Shown: positions 20,796 through 30,374, counted from the first letter of the stretch. The stretch is 64,000 nt of DNA from Saccharibacillus kuerlensis DSM 22868 (GCF_000378145.1 NZ_KB899277.1:372001-436000); one strand, 5' to 3'. The notes: generated by a model from the sequence alone, not told the origin. Program-made: numbers and translations.

Positions 20796-22676
20796 TCACA
20801 CCATTACTTTACACATCATATTCGTAAACTCCACCGGATCTTCGATCGGCAGTCCTTCGATCAACAGCGCTTGGTTGTACAGCAGATCCGTGTACAGATC
20901 CAGCTTGGACTTGTCGCCTTCGAACGAAGCTTTCAGCGAAGCAAATACGTCGTGGTTCACGTTCACTTCCAGCACTTTTTCCGCTTTGACATTCGGATTA
21001 TCCGGCATCATGCTGAGGATTTTCTCCATCTCAATTGAGACTTCGCCGTCAGTGCTCAGGCAGACCGGATGCGAACGCAGACGCTTGGATGCGCGAACGT
21101 TCGATACTTTGCCGGACAAACGCTCCTTCATGTACTCGAACAGCTCCTTGCTGCCTTCGGTTTCCGTCTCGTCCTGCTTGTCTTCTTCGCTCTCTTCGAT
21201 GCCCAGATCGCCCGAAGATACGGAACGGAATTCCTTCTCTTTGTAGCTCATCAGCATTTTCACCGCGAATTCGTCGATATCGTCGGTGAAGTACAGGATC
21301 TCGTAGCCTTTGTCCGCCACCATCTCGGTCTGCGGCAGCTTCTCGATCCGCGTGTGCGAAGCGCCCGCCGCGTAGTAGATGTACTTCTGCTCTTCCGGCA
21401 TGCGGGAAACGTATTCGTCCAGCGTAACCAGTTTTTTCTCTGTCGAAGAGTAGAACATGAGCAGATCCTGCAGCGCGTCTTTGTGCGTGCCGTAATCGCT
21501 GTACACGCCGTACTTCAGCTGACGGCCGAATGCTTCGAAGAACTTGTCGTACTTCTCACGGTCGTCTTTTTGCATGGACTTAAGCTGGCTCTTGATCTTG
21601 CTCTCGATATTTTTCGCGATCATCTTGAGCTGACGGTCATGCTGGAGCATCTCGCGGGAGATGTTCAGCGACAGACTTTCGGAATCGACCATACCTTTGA
21701 CAAAGCTGAAGTAATCCGGAAGCAGGTCGGCGCATTTGTTCATGATCAGCACGCCGTTTGCGTACAGCTCCAGTCCTTTTTCGTATTCACGGGAATAGAA
21801 GTCGAACGGCGGCGTTTCCGGAATGAACAGAATCGAACGGTATACGACCGCGCCATCGGCGTTGATATGCACATGAGAAAGCGGCTTGTCGAATCCGTAG
21901 TGCTTCTCGGCATAAAAGTTCTCGTAGTCCGCATCGGTCAGTTCGCTTTTGTTTTTGCGCCAGATCGGCACCATGCTGTTGACCTGCTCTTCTTCAACCC
22001 GCTCGTCGAATTCGCCTTCGGCGCCTTCTTTCGGTGTACGAACCGTCGTATCCATCTTGATCGGATAGCGGATAAAGTCGGAGTATTTCTTGATGATCGA
22101 GCGCAGACGATAGTCCTCGAGGAATTCGTCGTAGCTTTCTTCTTCCGTATTGTTCTTGATGTTCAGAACAATTTCCGTACCTACTTCGGCTTTCTCCGCC
22201 GGCTCAATGATGTAACCGTCGGCTCCGTCGGATTCCCAGCGGTAGGCCAATTCTTCGCCCAAGGCACGGCTTGTCACGGTAACGCGGTCTGCGACCATGA
22301 ATGCCGAGTAGAAACCGACGCCGAACTGCCCGATAATGTCGTGGCCGTCTTTGGCTTCGTTTTCCTTTTTGAAAGCAAGCGATCCGCTCTTGGCGATGAC
22401 GCCGAGATTGTTCTCCAGTTCTTCCCGTGTCATGCCGATACCGGTATCTGTAAGCGTAAGCGTACGATTCCCTTTGTCGACGGACACTTTAATGTAGTAG
22501 TTATCCGGATCGAACGTCAGATTATCATCGGTCAGTGCCCGGTAGTAGATTTTGTCGATAGCATCGCTCGAGTTCGAGATCAGCTCGCGCAGGAAGATCT
22601 CCTTCTGCGTATAAATGGAGTTGATCATCATTTCGAGCAGGCGTTTGGATTCGGCCTGGAACTGCTTCTTTTCCAT
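20796..22676 (-). CDS. htpG: Molecular chaperone HtpG (bacterial Hsp90)
   Basis: 626 residues, full length. The N-terminal GHKL ATPase has [20 protein letters not shown], a mobile lid and [13 protein letters not shown]. Middle and C-terminal dimerisation domains follow to the VEFTNMM end. It acts as an ATP-driven homodimeric chaperone in the cytoplasm. GGGAG lies upstream of the ATG. A CIRCE element covers its promoter, so HrcA should repress it together with groESL/dnaK. In B. subtilis htpG is not, to my knowledge, under HrcA, so this is a notable difference in wiring. Confidence 0.95.
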   Translation of the reverse strand: MEKKQFQAESKRLLEMMINSIYTQKEIFLRELISNSSDAIDKIYYRALTDDNLTFDPDNYYIKVSVDKGNRTLTLTDTGIGMTREELENNLGVIAKSGSLAFKKENEAKDGHDIIGQFGVGFYSAFMVADRVTVTSRALGEELAYRWESDGADGYIIEPAEKAEVGTEIVLNIKNNTEEESYDEFLEDYRLRSIIKKYSDFIRYPIKMDTTVRTPKEGAEGEFDERVEEEQVNSMVPIWRKNKSELTDADYENFYAEKHYGFDKPLSHVHINADGAVVYRSILFIPETPPFDFYSREYEKGLELYANGVLIMNKCADLLPDYFSFVKGMVDSESLSLNISREMLQHDRQLKMIAKNIESKIKSQLKSMQKDDREKYDKFFEAFGRQLKYGVYSDYGTHKDALQDLLMFYSSTEKKLVTLDEYVSRMPEEQKYIYYAAGASHTRIEKLPQTEMVADKGYEILYFTDDIDEFAVKMLMSYKEKEFRSVSSGDLGIEESEEDKQDETETEGSKELFEYMKERLSGKVSNVRASKRLRSHPVCLSTDGEVSIEMEKILSMMPDNPNVKAEKVLEVNVNHDVFASLKASFEGDKSKLDLYTDLLYNQALLIEGLPIEDPVEFTNMMCKVMV

Positions 22677-22746
22677 GCGTGATTCTCCCTCCGATTGGTC
22701 AAAACTGTTATTGGTTGTGCGGGGTGAAAACTCACTCGCTTCGTTG

Positions 22747-22813
22747 TTAGCACTCGATACTGCGGAGTGCTAATTCAATTTCTGTTATAGCATTGTTCAA
22801 TATATCGTGTCAA
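22747..22813 (-). promoter_or_regulatory. htpG promoter with CIRCE operator
   Basis: Minus-strand TTGACA (22808-22813), 18-nt spacer, TATAAC (22784-22789). CIRCE, TTAGCACTC-N9-GAGTGCTAA, follows at 22747-22773, a perfect 9+9 dyad just downstream of the start site. HrcA is the expected repressor. Confidence 0.93.
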
Positions 22814-22937
22814 GAAACGACCTTCTTTACTCAGTCCTCTAATGTATTTTGCAGGCATATTGTATGAGAAATTTTAGAATAAAGAAAATCATGCTAAAAT
22901 AAGGATATAAAAATGACATTATAAAAGGAGGAAGAAG

Positions 22938-23255
22938 ATGCCTCAACCTGTTTTGATTATCATTTTACTCGCCGTTCTCCTTGTTAATATTGCTTTAGTT
23001 TTTTTCTTTAAAGGCAAAAACAAAACGGATAAAGGTTTTCAATTTCTCTATTATAAATTGAATTATAGAAGAAGAATGATCAGAGATCTGATCCTTTTCC
23101 CGATCGTGCTGATCATCTTGTTTATGATATCCTACAATTCTGCCTTCTTGCCCGTAGGGAGCGCTATCACTTTTACTGTAGTGTATGCTGTGATCTCCGG
23201 AATTTATTTGGCTTACAACTTTAGAATGTGGCAGAAGCACGAAAAGATTGTATGA
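22938..23255 (+). CDS. Small hypothetical membrane protein
   Basis: 105 residues, ATG after AAAGGAGGAAGAAG, a very strong ribosome site. Three hydrophobic helices: about 5-25, 50-68 and 74-95. A basic loop (KLNYRRRMIRD) between the first two is presumably cytoplasmic. I cannot assign it to a named family with certainty, though size and topology resemble YtpI-like proteins of bacilli. It stands alone between the divergent htpG promoter and ybaK. Confidence 0.75.
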   Translation: MPQPVLIIILLAVLLVNIALVFFFKGKNKTDKGFQFLYYKLNYRRRMIRDLILFPIVLIILFMISYNSAFLPVGSAITFTVVYAVISGIYLAYNFRMWQKHEKIV

Positions 23256-23271
23256 TATTTTCGTTCATTAA

Positions 23272-23326
23272 TTATTATTGAATTGCCCTTAACTTATTAT
23301 TGAATTGCCCTTATTGTTGAACTGCG
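23272..23326 (+). repeat. 22-bp tandem repeat upstream of ybaK
   Basis: TTATTATTGAATTGCCCTTA occurs exactly at 23272-23291 and 23294-23313, followed by a degenerate third unit (TTATTGTTGAACTGC, from 23311). It lies in the space before ybaK and could be a protein-binding array or slipped-strand duplication. Confidence 0.8.
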
Positions 23327-23383
23327 TATTTTCGAATACAGACATAATCCGATATACACCTCAATAGAATTAGGAGGTATTTC

Positions 23384-23878
23384 ATGTCAGCTCCAAAAGC
23401 ACACAAAACGAATGCAATGCGCATGCTTGAAGATCTTGGCATCGCCTACGAAATTCTGCACTACGATAACGAGGACGGGCAAATCCATGGCAGTGCGGTC
23501 GCGGAAAAGATTGGTCTGGCACCGGAAACGGTATTCAAGACGCTGGTCGCCCATGCCGGTCAGAACGGATTCGTGTTTGTCATTCCCGTTGGAGAAGAAC
23601 TGGATCTAAAAAAGGCGGCCCGGGCAGCGGGAGAAAAGAAAATCGAAATGCTGCCGCTGAAGGATCTGCAGAAGTGGACCGGATATGTCCGCGGCGGCTG
23701 CTCGCCGATCGGGATGAAAAAGCATTTTCCGACGTTCATCAATGCGGCCGGCGAATCGTTGGAGCAGATTGCCGTAAGCGCGGGCAAAATCGGTATGCAG
23801 ATGGTTCTCGCTCCTGCAAAATTGGCGGACGCGGCCAAAGCCTCGTTTGCGGATCTGGTCAAGCGGGCAGACAAATAA
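23384..23878 (+). CDS. ybaK: Cys-tRNA(Pro)/Cys-tRNA(Cys) deacylase, YbaK/EbsC family
   Basis: 164 residues, ATG after TAGGAGG. The YbaK fold is clear: HGSAVAEKIGL, the functional Lys52 in ETVFKTLV, and RGGCSPIGMKKHFPTFIN near the C-terminus. The protein hydrolyses Cys wrongly attached to tRNA(Pro), a trans-editing step in translation. Length is normal for the family. A terminator follows directly, so the gene appears monocistronic. Confidence 0.9.
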   Translation: MSAPKAHKTNAMRMLEDLGIAYEILHYDNEDGQIHGSAVAEKIGLAPETVFKTLVAHAGQNGFVFVIPVGEELDLKKAARAAGEKKIEMLPLKDLQKWTGYVRGGCSPIGMKKHFPTFINAAGESLEQIAVSAGKIGMQMVLAPAKLADAAKASFADLVKRADK

Positions 23879-23881
23879 ATT

Positions 23882-23914
23882 CCGGCACTCTTTCAGACAG
23901 AGACCGGTTTTTTT
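23882..23914 (+). terminator. ybaK terminator
   Basis: CCGG and CTCT pair with AGAG and CCGG, followed by seven T. Confidence 0.8.
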
Positions 23915-23958
23915 GTCATATTTCCGTTTACAGATATCCGCTTTGCTGTTCTACTTAA

Positions 23959-23995
23959 AGATATAAGTTAGAGATATAGATTAAGAATATAAGCT
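23959..23995 (+). promoter_or_regulatory. Direct repeats upstream of the two-component operon
   Basis: Three degenerate 12-bp units (AGATATAAGTTA, AGATATAGATTA, AGAATATAAGCT) lie head to tail, 50-90 bases before the response-regulator start. The 9-mer ATTAAGAAT (23980-23988) is repeated upstream of the linked ABC genes (26297-26305), suggesting a shared response-regulator site. No convincing -10/-35 pair is visible. Confidence 0.45.
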
Positions 23996-24046
23996 GGTGC
24001 CTGCCTTCCGCAAAGGGATAGCAATTACGAATACGGGAGTACGTAC

Positions 24047-24796
24047 ATGAACGAAACCAAACGCATTCTGATTATCGAAGATGAGACCGACATGGCCAAG
24101 ATCATGAACGATGTATTGATGTTAAGCGGCTATGAGGTTCGTACAGGCGAAACGGGCCGGGGCGGGCTGGAACTTGCACGAAGCTGGAAGCCTCACCTGA
24201 TTGTGCTCGATCTGACGCTGCCCGATATCGACGGAATCGAATTGTGCCGGCAGATTCGCACAGACTCGATCGTACCGATCCTGATTCTGAGCGCACGCGG
24301 CGGCGAAACGGACAAAATTCTGGGACTCGGCTTCGGGGCCGACGATTATATGACGAAGCCGTTCTCTTTCGGCGAATTGACCGCACGGATCGGAGCGCAT
24401 CTGCGCCGCACCGAGATGCTGACGCCGGACAGCCGACTTCGTACGGATTCCAAGCCGGAAGACGTTCTTTCTTTTGGCACACTGGTCATCGACAAAAAAG
24501 CATATCAGGTTGAACTCCAGGAACAAGAAATCTCTTTTTCCGCCCGCGAATTCGAACTGCTGCATTTCCTCGCCCTCCATCCGGGGCAGGTCTTCTCCAA
24601 GTCCCAGCTGCTCGACGCAGTCTGGGGCTATGACTCTTATGGCGACGAAGGAACGGTGACGGTCTACGTTCGGCGTATCCGCGAGAAGATCGAAATCGAT
24701 CCCTCCAATCCCACTTATCTAAAAACCGTCTGGGGTGTCGGTTATAAATTCGATGGCAGAGGCGGCGAGCTCGCTCTAGGGAGGGAACGGCCGTGA
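24047..24796 (+). CDS. OmpR/PhoB-family response regulator
   Basis: 249 residues. Receiver domain with E11/D12 acidic pocket, phospho-acceptor Asp55 (LIVLDLTLPD) and the Lys of MTKPFSFGE. A linker near 125-140 leads to a C-terminal winged helix (VTVYVRRIREKIEIDPSNP, GVGYKF). It overlaps the histidine kinase gene by GTGA and is followed by an ABC exporter, so its likely regulon is its own operon and that exporter. This arrangement is usual for Firmicute antimicrobial-peptide or envelope-stress response modules. Confidence 0.92.
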   Translation: MNETKRILIIEDETDMAKIMNDVLMLSGYEVRTGETGRGGLELARSWKPHLIVLDLTLPDIDGIELCRQIRTDSIVPILILSARGGETDKILGLGFGADDYMTKPFSFGELTARIGAHLRRTEMLTPDSRLRTDSKPEDVLSFGTLVIDKKAYQVELQEQEISFSAREFELLHFLALHPGQVFSKSQLLDAVWGYDSYGDEGTVTVYVRRIREKIEIDPSNPTYLKTVWGVGYKFDGRGGELALGRERP

Positions 24797-26226
24797 GCTT
24801 ACAGTCGACATTCCGCCGCAGGACCCTGGCTGTCATTCTGCTGCTCCTGAGCGCTCTGGCCTTGGGCGTCTGGCTGCTTCTGGCTGTCGGCGAATCGAAT
24901 CGTACAGACGCTAGGACAACCGTCAACCGCGCACGTGTACTGACCGGTCCGATTCTGCACGAGTTGGAAAAACTGGAATCCGGTGCAGGCGAAGAAGGGA
25001 TTCCGGATCAGATCGGCAGGCTGAGCAGAGAAGCAGGCGCCGAGCTGGTCTACGTGGGAACAGACGGCTTTGTCCGCTTCGACACGTCAGACAAACAGCC
25101 GAGCGGAAGTCCCTTCGATCTCAAGCACGATCTGCATTACGATCTTCATGCATTGAAGACGGACCCGGGACACCATACGGTCGCTTTTCCTGTCGTATCG
25201 GACAGCGGAGCTCTGGTTGGCCATGCGGTCTTCACGCTTCGTGCCGAAGACGTTCTCCCGCCTGCGGCTTCCTTCCCTTCCTACCTGCTGGCGGCGCTGG
25301 TCCTCTGTCTGTTGGCGGCCTGCGCGCTGCTTCTGCTGAACCTCCGCACACTCCGACACCGGATTATAGATCCGTTGGAGCAGCTTCAGCTGCATGCCGG
25401 TCAAATTGTAAAAGGCGATTACTCTCAATCCGCCGAATACGGACACGGGGACGAAATCGGCACGCTGTACGCTTCGTTTGACCAGATGAGACTGCAGATC
25501 CGGGAGCTGAACGAGCGCCGTGATCGTCAGGAACAGGCACAGAAAGAATTGGTTTCCGGCATTTCCCACGATCTAAAGACTCCGCTGACTACAATTCGGG
25601 CTTACATGGAAGCCATACTTACCGGGCTTTGCCCAAGCAAAGACAAAATGATCGAATACATAAACGTCATGAACACGCATGCGGAGAAAATGACACGGCT
25701 GATTGATGACCTGCTGCTGCACGCCTTGAAGGAACTGGGGCAGATTTCTGTCGAACCTCGCGAGCAGTACAGCCGCGACGTATTCGGTCCGATGCTGCAA
25801 ACGGTCGCCCATCGTACTGCCGCAAGCGGCCGAATATTTGGCGGTCCGACCGAACCGCCGAATCTACTGATCCAAGCCGACGCTTTCCGAGTTGAGCAGG
25901 TTGTGTTCAATCTTTTGGCCAACGCTCTCAAACATACACAACCCGGAGATGTGATCGGAATGTCGTTCGAAGAGATACCCGGTTATTTGCAGGTATCGCT
26001 GAGAGACAGCGGCAGCGGCATACGTCCCGAAGATATGCCGTTCGTATTCGAGCGCTACTTCAGAGGAAGCACTACCAAGCCGTATCACTCTTCCACTTCC
26101 GATCCCGGCAGTGGGCTTGGGCTTGCCATCTGCAAACAGATTGTAGAAGCGCATGGCGGAGGGATCACTTTTCGGAGTATGCCGGACCGTGAAACGGTAT
26201 TCCGCTTTACGATTCCGCTGGGATAA
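24793..26226 (+). CDS. Sensor histidine kinase
   Basis: 477 residues from a GTG overlapping the regulator stop by 4 bp. Membrane helix 1 about 10-31, an extracellular domain of some 130 residues with a PDC-like strand pattern, membrane helix 2 about 160-185, HAMP about 190-245, HisKA with His259 (GISHDLKTPLTTIRAY), and HATPase motifs NLLANALKHT, DSGSGI, GSGLGLAICKQIVEAHGG. The sizeable external domain separates it from BceS-type intramembrane kinases, which sense through their transporter. It probably detects its ligand itself. The ligand is unknown. Confidence 0.92.
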   Translation: MSLQSTFRRRTLAVILLLLSALALGVWLLLAVGESNRTDARTTVNRARVLTGPILHELEKLESGAGEEGIPDQIGRLSREAGAELVYVGTDGFVRFDTSDKQPSGSPFDLKHDLHYDLHALKTDPGHHTVAFPVVSDSGALVGHAVFTLRAEDVLPPAASFPSYLLAALVLCLLAACALLLLNLRTLRHRIIDPLEQLQLHAGQIVKGDYSQSAEYGHGDEIGTLYASFDQMRLQIRELNERRDRQEQAQKELVSGISHDLKTPLTTIRAYMEAILTGLCPSKDKMIEYINVMNTHAEKMTRLIDDLLLHALKELGQISVEPREQYSRDVFGPMLQTVAHRTAASGRIFGGPTEPPNLLIQADAFRVEQVVFNLLANALKHTQPGDVIGMSFEEIPGYLQVSLRDSGSGIRPEDMPFVFERYFRGSTTKPYHSSTSDPGSGLGLAICKQIVEAHGGGITFRSMPDRETVFRFTIPLG

Positions 26227-26287
26227 GATTCTGGAACATTACCCAGCCATAATTCGGGAGCCCTTTCCGTCTGCTCGAAGAGCACTG

Positions 26288-26340
26288 TAAGACTTTATTA
26301 AGAATTGGAGCCGGGTCCTGTAAGATTCGGCGGCTATACT
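26288..26340 (+). promoter_or_regulatory. Activated promoter of the ABC exporter with phased TAAGA boxes
   Basis: TAAGA occurs at 26288, 26299 and 26321, all on an 11-bp helical phase. A TATACT -10 is at 26335-26340 with no recognisable -35. Boxes in place of a -35 are typical of OmpR-family activation. The second box is part of ATTAAGAAT, also found before the regulator gene. Confidence 0.5.
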
Positions 26341-26381
26341 CCTCTTAGATCTTCATTCGACAGGAAAGAGAGGACACTCCT

Positions 26382-27140
26382 TTGAACCCATCCGTTATTT
26401 TGAAAGCCGTCAACTTGTGCAAAACGTATAACTCCGGCGGTGAGCAGTTCCATGCTGTCCGCAATGTATCCCTGGACATCCGGCAGGGCGAATTCACCGT
26501 TATTATGGGCGACTCCGGTTCCGGCAAGTCCACCCTGCTCTATGTGCTAAGCGGCATGGATGAGCAGACTTCGGGCGAGATTCATTTTGGCGGAGAACGC
26601 ATTGACCGGTACAAAGAAAAACAGATGGCCGCTTTCCGTTCCCGGAAAATCGGCTATATCTACCAGAGCATCAATCTGGTACCGGATCTGAACCTGTTCG
26701 AGAACATCGCACTGCCGGGGTATATCGCGGGCCTCGGCAAATCGACAGTTCAAAAAAGAGCTGCCGAGCTGATGGACGAAATGGAGATCGGAAATCTCCG
26801 GCGCCGACTCCCCTCCCAGGTATCGGGCGGCCAGCAGCAGCGTGCGGCGATCGCCCGTGCGCTTATTCATTCGCCTGATCTGCTGTTTGCCGACGAACCG
26901 ACAGGCAGCCTCAACTACGAGCATGGCGCTGCGGTTCTCGACATTTTGAGCGAATACAACCGCCGCGGACAATCTATTGTCATGGTGACTCACGATATCA
27001 AAGCCGCTGCCCGGGCGGATCGTCTGATCTTGATCCGCGATGGGCGTATCGGCGGCGAGCTGGACTTCGGCGAATTCCCCGAGGCGAATACCGCGCAGCG
27101 CGAGGAAATGATCTTTGCCTTCGTCACAGGGAAGGAGTGA
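26382..27140 (+). CDS. ABC transporter ATPase, MacB/LolD type
   Basis: 252 residues from a TTG eight bases after AGAGAGG. Walker A GDSGSGKST, Q-loop IYQSINLVPDLNLFENI, signature VSGGQQQRAAIARAL, Walker B LLFADEPTGSLN, H-loop VTHD. The insertion pattern fits the MacB/LolD/BceA clan, which drives FtsX-like permeases by mechanotransmission. It overlaps the permease gene by four bases. Its promoter carries probable response-regulator boxes. Confidence 0.93.
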   Translation: MNPSVILKAVNLCKTYNSGGEQFHAVRNVSLDIRQGEFTVIMGDSGSGKSTLLYVLSGMDEQTSGEIHFGGERIDRYKEKQMAAFRSRKIGYIYQSINLVPDLNLFENIALPGYIAGLGKSTVQKRAAELMDEMEIGNLRRRLPSQVSGGQQQRAAIARALIHSPDLLFADEPTGSLNYEHGAAVLDILSEYNRRGQSIVMVTHDIKAAARADRLILIRDGRIGGELDFGEFPEANTAQREEMIFAFVTGKE

Positions 27141-29542
27141 ATGCCATGCATACCGTTTGGATCTTGACGTTATCCATGCTGCGGCGCAAGAAGCTGCAAA
27201 ATCTGTTAACCGCGCTGCTTCTGCTTCTCTCCGCCCTGCTGCTCGGAACCGCACTGACCGTTCTGCTGAATACGGAAAATTTATTCGAAGACGCTCACCG
27301 CAAAACAAACGGTTCCCAACAAATTCTGACGCTGGATCAAGGCCTTCACGATCCTGCCTTTGTATACCGCTGGTGGGAAGAACAGTCCGGCGTACAGGTA
27401 TCAAAGTTGCTGCCCTACAAAAGCCTGTCCGGACTTACTTACAATAACGAGTCCCTTCCCAATCTCTATCTCTACATGATGAATACGCCGGAGCTTCCGT
27501 TCGGTGTAGATGAACTGTTATTCGCTGGAGAGACTTCTCCGGAACGCATACCGACTCCGGGCACGGTCTGGATCCCTACTTCGCTGGCTGCTTCAAGCGG
27601 AATCGGTGAAGGCGATACGATCGGCTTCCAGGCGCCCGGCGGCTACTTCGAACTTCGAGTGTCTGCAGTCGTCGTAGACGTCCCATACGGCTCTCCCTTC
27701 AGCACAAGCGCCCGCATTTGGATGAATGACGGCGATTACCGGAAGCACCTGGCTGCCGTCGAAGGCGGCGATCGTTATATGATGGGACTTCGTTTCGACG
27801 ATTACGCCAAACAAGCCGAATATTGGACCCGCTTCGAGCAGGCGCTGAATTCCCCATATCTGGAGACAAGAACCGATTTTACGGAAATTTCGGCTTTCTA
27901 TCTGATCTTGAACCGAATTATCGGCTTCGTCATGATCTTTCTCGGCACCGTGATGGCTGCTATTGCGTTAGCGACCATCGGATTCACCGTAGCCGACGCG
28001 CTTCTGACCAATTACCGAACGATCGGCGTACTGCGCTCCATGGGACTGACGATAACCGGTATTACGGCACCTTATGTGCTTCAATACGGATTGTTAGGTA
28101 TTCCTGCCATCGGGATCGGGCTGCTGCTCAGCCGCTTCCCGGCTGCAGCCATCCTTGAAAATACCTTGTCGGTCCTGCGAACCGGCGACGTTCCTCTTAT
28201 GCTGCACGGCACCGGATGGCTGATACTGACCGGAATACTGCTTGTGCTGTTTGTCCTTCTATGCGCTGCCCTATATGCCAGCAGGGCCCGTCACATTTTG
28301 CCTGCTCAAGCTATTCGCTACGGGATGGCAGAAGCAGACAGCGGCCGAAGCACCCAAGGAAATCATAAAGGCGGAATCGGTCTCGGACATTTCCCTGTTG
28401 ATCTGGTCATCGCAGCCAGAAGTAGTACCGGAAGCCGCAGGGCTTCCTTGTTTACCGGATTGATCGCCTTGGTATCGTCTTCCGTATTGGTCTTCGGTGT
28501 TCTGCTGCTGTCCAGCATTTTGGCGACCGGCCAAAATGCCGGTCAATGGGGCTACGATGCTACCGACATCTCGGTAACAATCATTAACGAACCTCTTCTT
28601 GCCCGCAGCGACTTTGCCGAACGTCTGGATAACGATCCGCGCATTGCCGAATACGGCTGGTATACCGGCGCATCCGGTCTGCTTAAAAGTGATGAACCTT
28701 CGGCTGCCGGCACTTCCATGAACGTCTATCTGGGTCTGCTTGATGGCAGCTACGACTCATTGGGTTATGAAGTGCTAACCGGCCGTAACCCCCGAACTTC
28801 GGATGAAGTCGCACTCGGCCTGAATGCTGCCCAATTTGCCGGACGTACGATCGGCGATCTCGTTGACCTCTACATTCGGGGAGAGAAACGTACATTTACG
28901 ATTACGGGAATTTATCAGTCGGTCGCCAATATGTCGAATTCGGCTCGGCTGGTCATGAATATGCCCTCGGATTCGGGTGTCCAGACGAACCTGACAGAGC
29001 GCACTGCCTTCGTATCCCTTCAGGATTCAGCAGATGCGGAAGAAGTCGCCAAGGAATGGAATACCGCTTATCCCGGTGCCTTGTCGGCCGCTTCACAGGC
29101 TTCTCTGATCGATGCGGTGTTCGGAGAAGCCGTCCGTTCTCTGCTGCTTCCGCTCGGTATGATGGGCATCCTCTTCCTGACCGTTACCTGCCTGATTGTC
29201 TACAGCGTCTGCCGCATTCAAGTTCGCAAGAACAGCCGAACCTACGGCATCTACAAATCCATAGGCCTATCTTCGCTCCGTATTCGGCGATCGGTCACGC
29301 TGGGGATCATATTTGTCTCAGCAGCCGGTGCAACCGTTGGAGCCATCGGCGGAATCTATCTGCTTCCGCTGCTGTTGAACCGCGTTCTCTCTAACTACGG
29401 TCTGCAGGAGCTCCCGCTCGCCGTCAGTCTTCCCGGTACCGTTGCCGCCGTGCTGTTCAGTACCGCAGCTTCCGCCGCCGGCTGCTGGTTGTCCTCACGC
29501 ATCGTAGCCAAGACTTCGCCACGGATTCTGACTGTTGAATAA
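27137..29542 (+). CDS. FtsX-like ABC permease, large
   Basis: 801 residues. N-terminal helix (about 14-37), an external domain of about 200 residues, then three helices near 255-385 (first FtsX domain). A second copy follows: helix near 435-460, another external domain of about 200 residues and three helices near 680-790. This duplicated FtsX layout with two extracellular domains fits exporters of antimicrobial peptides or lipids. With the kinase-regulator pair upstream it forms a self-contained detection-and-efflux module. The substrate cannot be named from sequence. Confidence 0.88.
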   Translation: MNAMHTVWILTLSMLRRKKLQNLLTALLLLLSALLLGTALTVLLNTENLFEDAHRKTNGSQQILTLDQGLHDPAFVYRWWEEQSGVQVSKLLPYKSLSGLTYNNESLPNLYLYMMNTPELPFGVDELLFAGETSPERIPTPGTVWIPTSLAASSGIGEGDTIGFQAPGGYFELRVSAVVVDVPYGSPFSTSARIWMNDGDYRKHLAAVEGGDRYMMGLRFDDYAKQAEYWTRFEQALNSPYLETRTDFTEISAFYLILNRIIGFVMIFLGTVMAAIALATIGFTVADALLTNYRTIGVLRSMGLTITGITAPYVLQYGLLGIPAIGIGLLLSRFPAAAILENTLSVLRTGDVPLMLHGTGWLILTGILLVLFVLLCAALYASRARHILPAQAIRYGMAEADSGRSTQGNHKGGIGLGHFPVDLVIAARSSTGSRRASLFTGLIALVSSSVLVFGVLLLSSILATGQNAGQWGYDATDISVTIINEPLLARSDFAERLDNDPRIAEYGWYTGASGLLKSDEPSAAGTSMNVYLGLLDGSYDSLGYEVLTGRNPRTSDEVALGLNAAQFAGRTIGDLVDLYIRGEKRTFTITGIYQSVANMSNSARLVMNMPSDSGVQTNLTERTAFVSLQDSADAEEVAKEWNTAYPGALSAASQASLIDAVFGEAVRSLLLPLGMMGILFLTVTCLIVYSVCRIQVRKNSRTYGIYKSIGLSSLRIRRSVTLGIIFVSAAGATVGAIGGIYLLPLLLNRVLSNYGLQELPLAVSLPGTVAAVLFSTAASAAGCWLSSRIVAKTSPRILTVE

Positions 29543-29675
29543 ACATCGAGAACGGTGACAGACAAACAGACAGTTAAGCAGACAGGTAGGTAGGTGCGCA
29601 GATAAACAAATAACTGGAGATACGTACCCGACAGATCCGGAGCTTATGACTGTAAGGTGCCGCTTGACCTTTCTT

Positions 29676-29710
29676 CTGCCCGACCGACGCCAACGCCGGT
29701 CGGGCAGTTT
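29676..29710 (+). terminator. Terminator after the FtsX-type permease
   Basis: A perfect 11-bp stem CTGCCCGACCG/CGGTCGGGCAG with a ten-base loop and a TTTT tail. Upstream, 29543-29620 is low-complexity CAGACA/GGTA sequence without coding signals. Confidence 0.85.
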
Positions 29711-29825
29711 TGCGCAGTCCGAGCGAACTGTACAAAAAGTTTTATCCGGTTCAAACTATTTTGCATACCATTCCGCATATGTATAAGAACATAGACATTG
29801 ATGTGTAGGGAAAGCGAGGGACGCC

Positions 29826-30374
29826 ATGGACGAGGAAATCAAATGGATTCGCCAAATACAGCACAAGTCGGACAAAAAGGCGGCCAACGCTCTCGTGGAC
29901 CGATATTATCGTGAAATCTACGGCTTTGTCCGCAAGCAGACCTCAAACCCGGAGCTTGCGCTGGACCTTACACAGGAGGTTTTCATCTCTGCGCTCCAGT
30001 CGCTCCGCGGCTTTGACGGTTCCCGCGCTTCTTTTCGCACCTGGCTGTATCGGATCGCGAGCAATCGAATCGTCGACCACTACAGATCGGCGCATTACCG
30101 ATATGCCGGTCAATCTCCGCCGATTGCTGAAGATTGGAGCGACGGGATCGACTTTACGCTTGAGGTCGAACGACGCGACGAAGCGCAGCAGGTACTGGAC
30201 GCCGCTCAGAGACTGGAGCCGACCGCACAGCTTATTTTCCGTTTGAAATTTTTCGCCGATTGTACGTTTTCAGAGATCGCCGGACTGCTGAAGCTTTCCG
30301 AATCCACCGTCAAATCCAAATATTATGCCTTGATTCGCAAAATCCAACACGAACTTGGAGGCGACCGATCATGA
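29826..30374 (+). CDS. ECF-type RNA polymerase sigma factor
   Basis: 182 residues. Region 2 spans about 20-90 (LTQEVFISALQSL, FRTWLYRIASNRIVDHYR) and region 4 about 125-178 (TFSEIAGLLKLSESTVKSKY). No regions 1 or 3, the ECF plan. AGCGAGGG precedes the ATG. It overlaps the next gene by ATGA, so a partner membrane protein is made in step with it. The remaining operon genes form an ABC exporter, recalling the SigY operon of B. subtilis (sigma, regulators, ABC ATPase, permease). The activating stress is unknown. Confidence 0.92.
   Translation: MDEEIKWIRQIQHKSDKKAANALVDRYYREIYGFVRKQTSNPELALDLTQEVFISALQSLRGFDGSRASFRTWLYRIASNRIVDHYRSAHYRYAGQSPPIAEDWSDGIDFTLEVERRDEAQQVLDAAQRLEPTAQLIFRLKFFADCTFSEIAGLLKLSESTVKSKYYALIRKIQHELGGDRS

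Noticed and set aside
21069-22682. 537-codon open frame antisense to htpG
   Set aside because: It mirrors the htpG codons, has no ribosome site, and its translation matches no domain. htpG has full promoter, CIRCE and motif support.
22747-23326. Short repeats as a possible CRISPR array
   Set aside because: The CIRCE dyad and two 22-bp units lack regular spacers and cas genes; no array occurs anywhere in the window.
29543-29640. CAGACA-rich tract after the FtsX permease
   Set aside because: Low-complexity spacer with no stable hairpin or frame; ends at an ordinary terminator.
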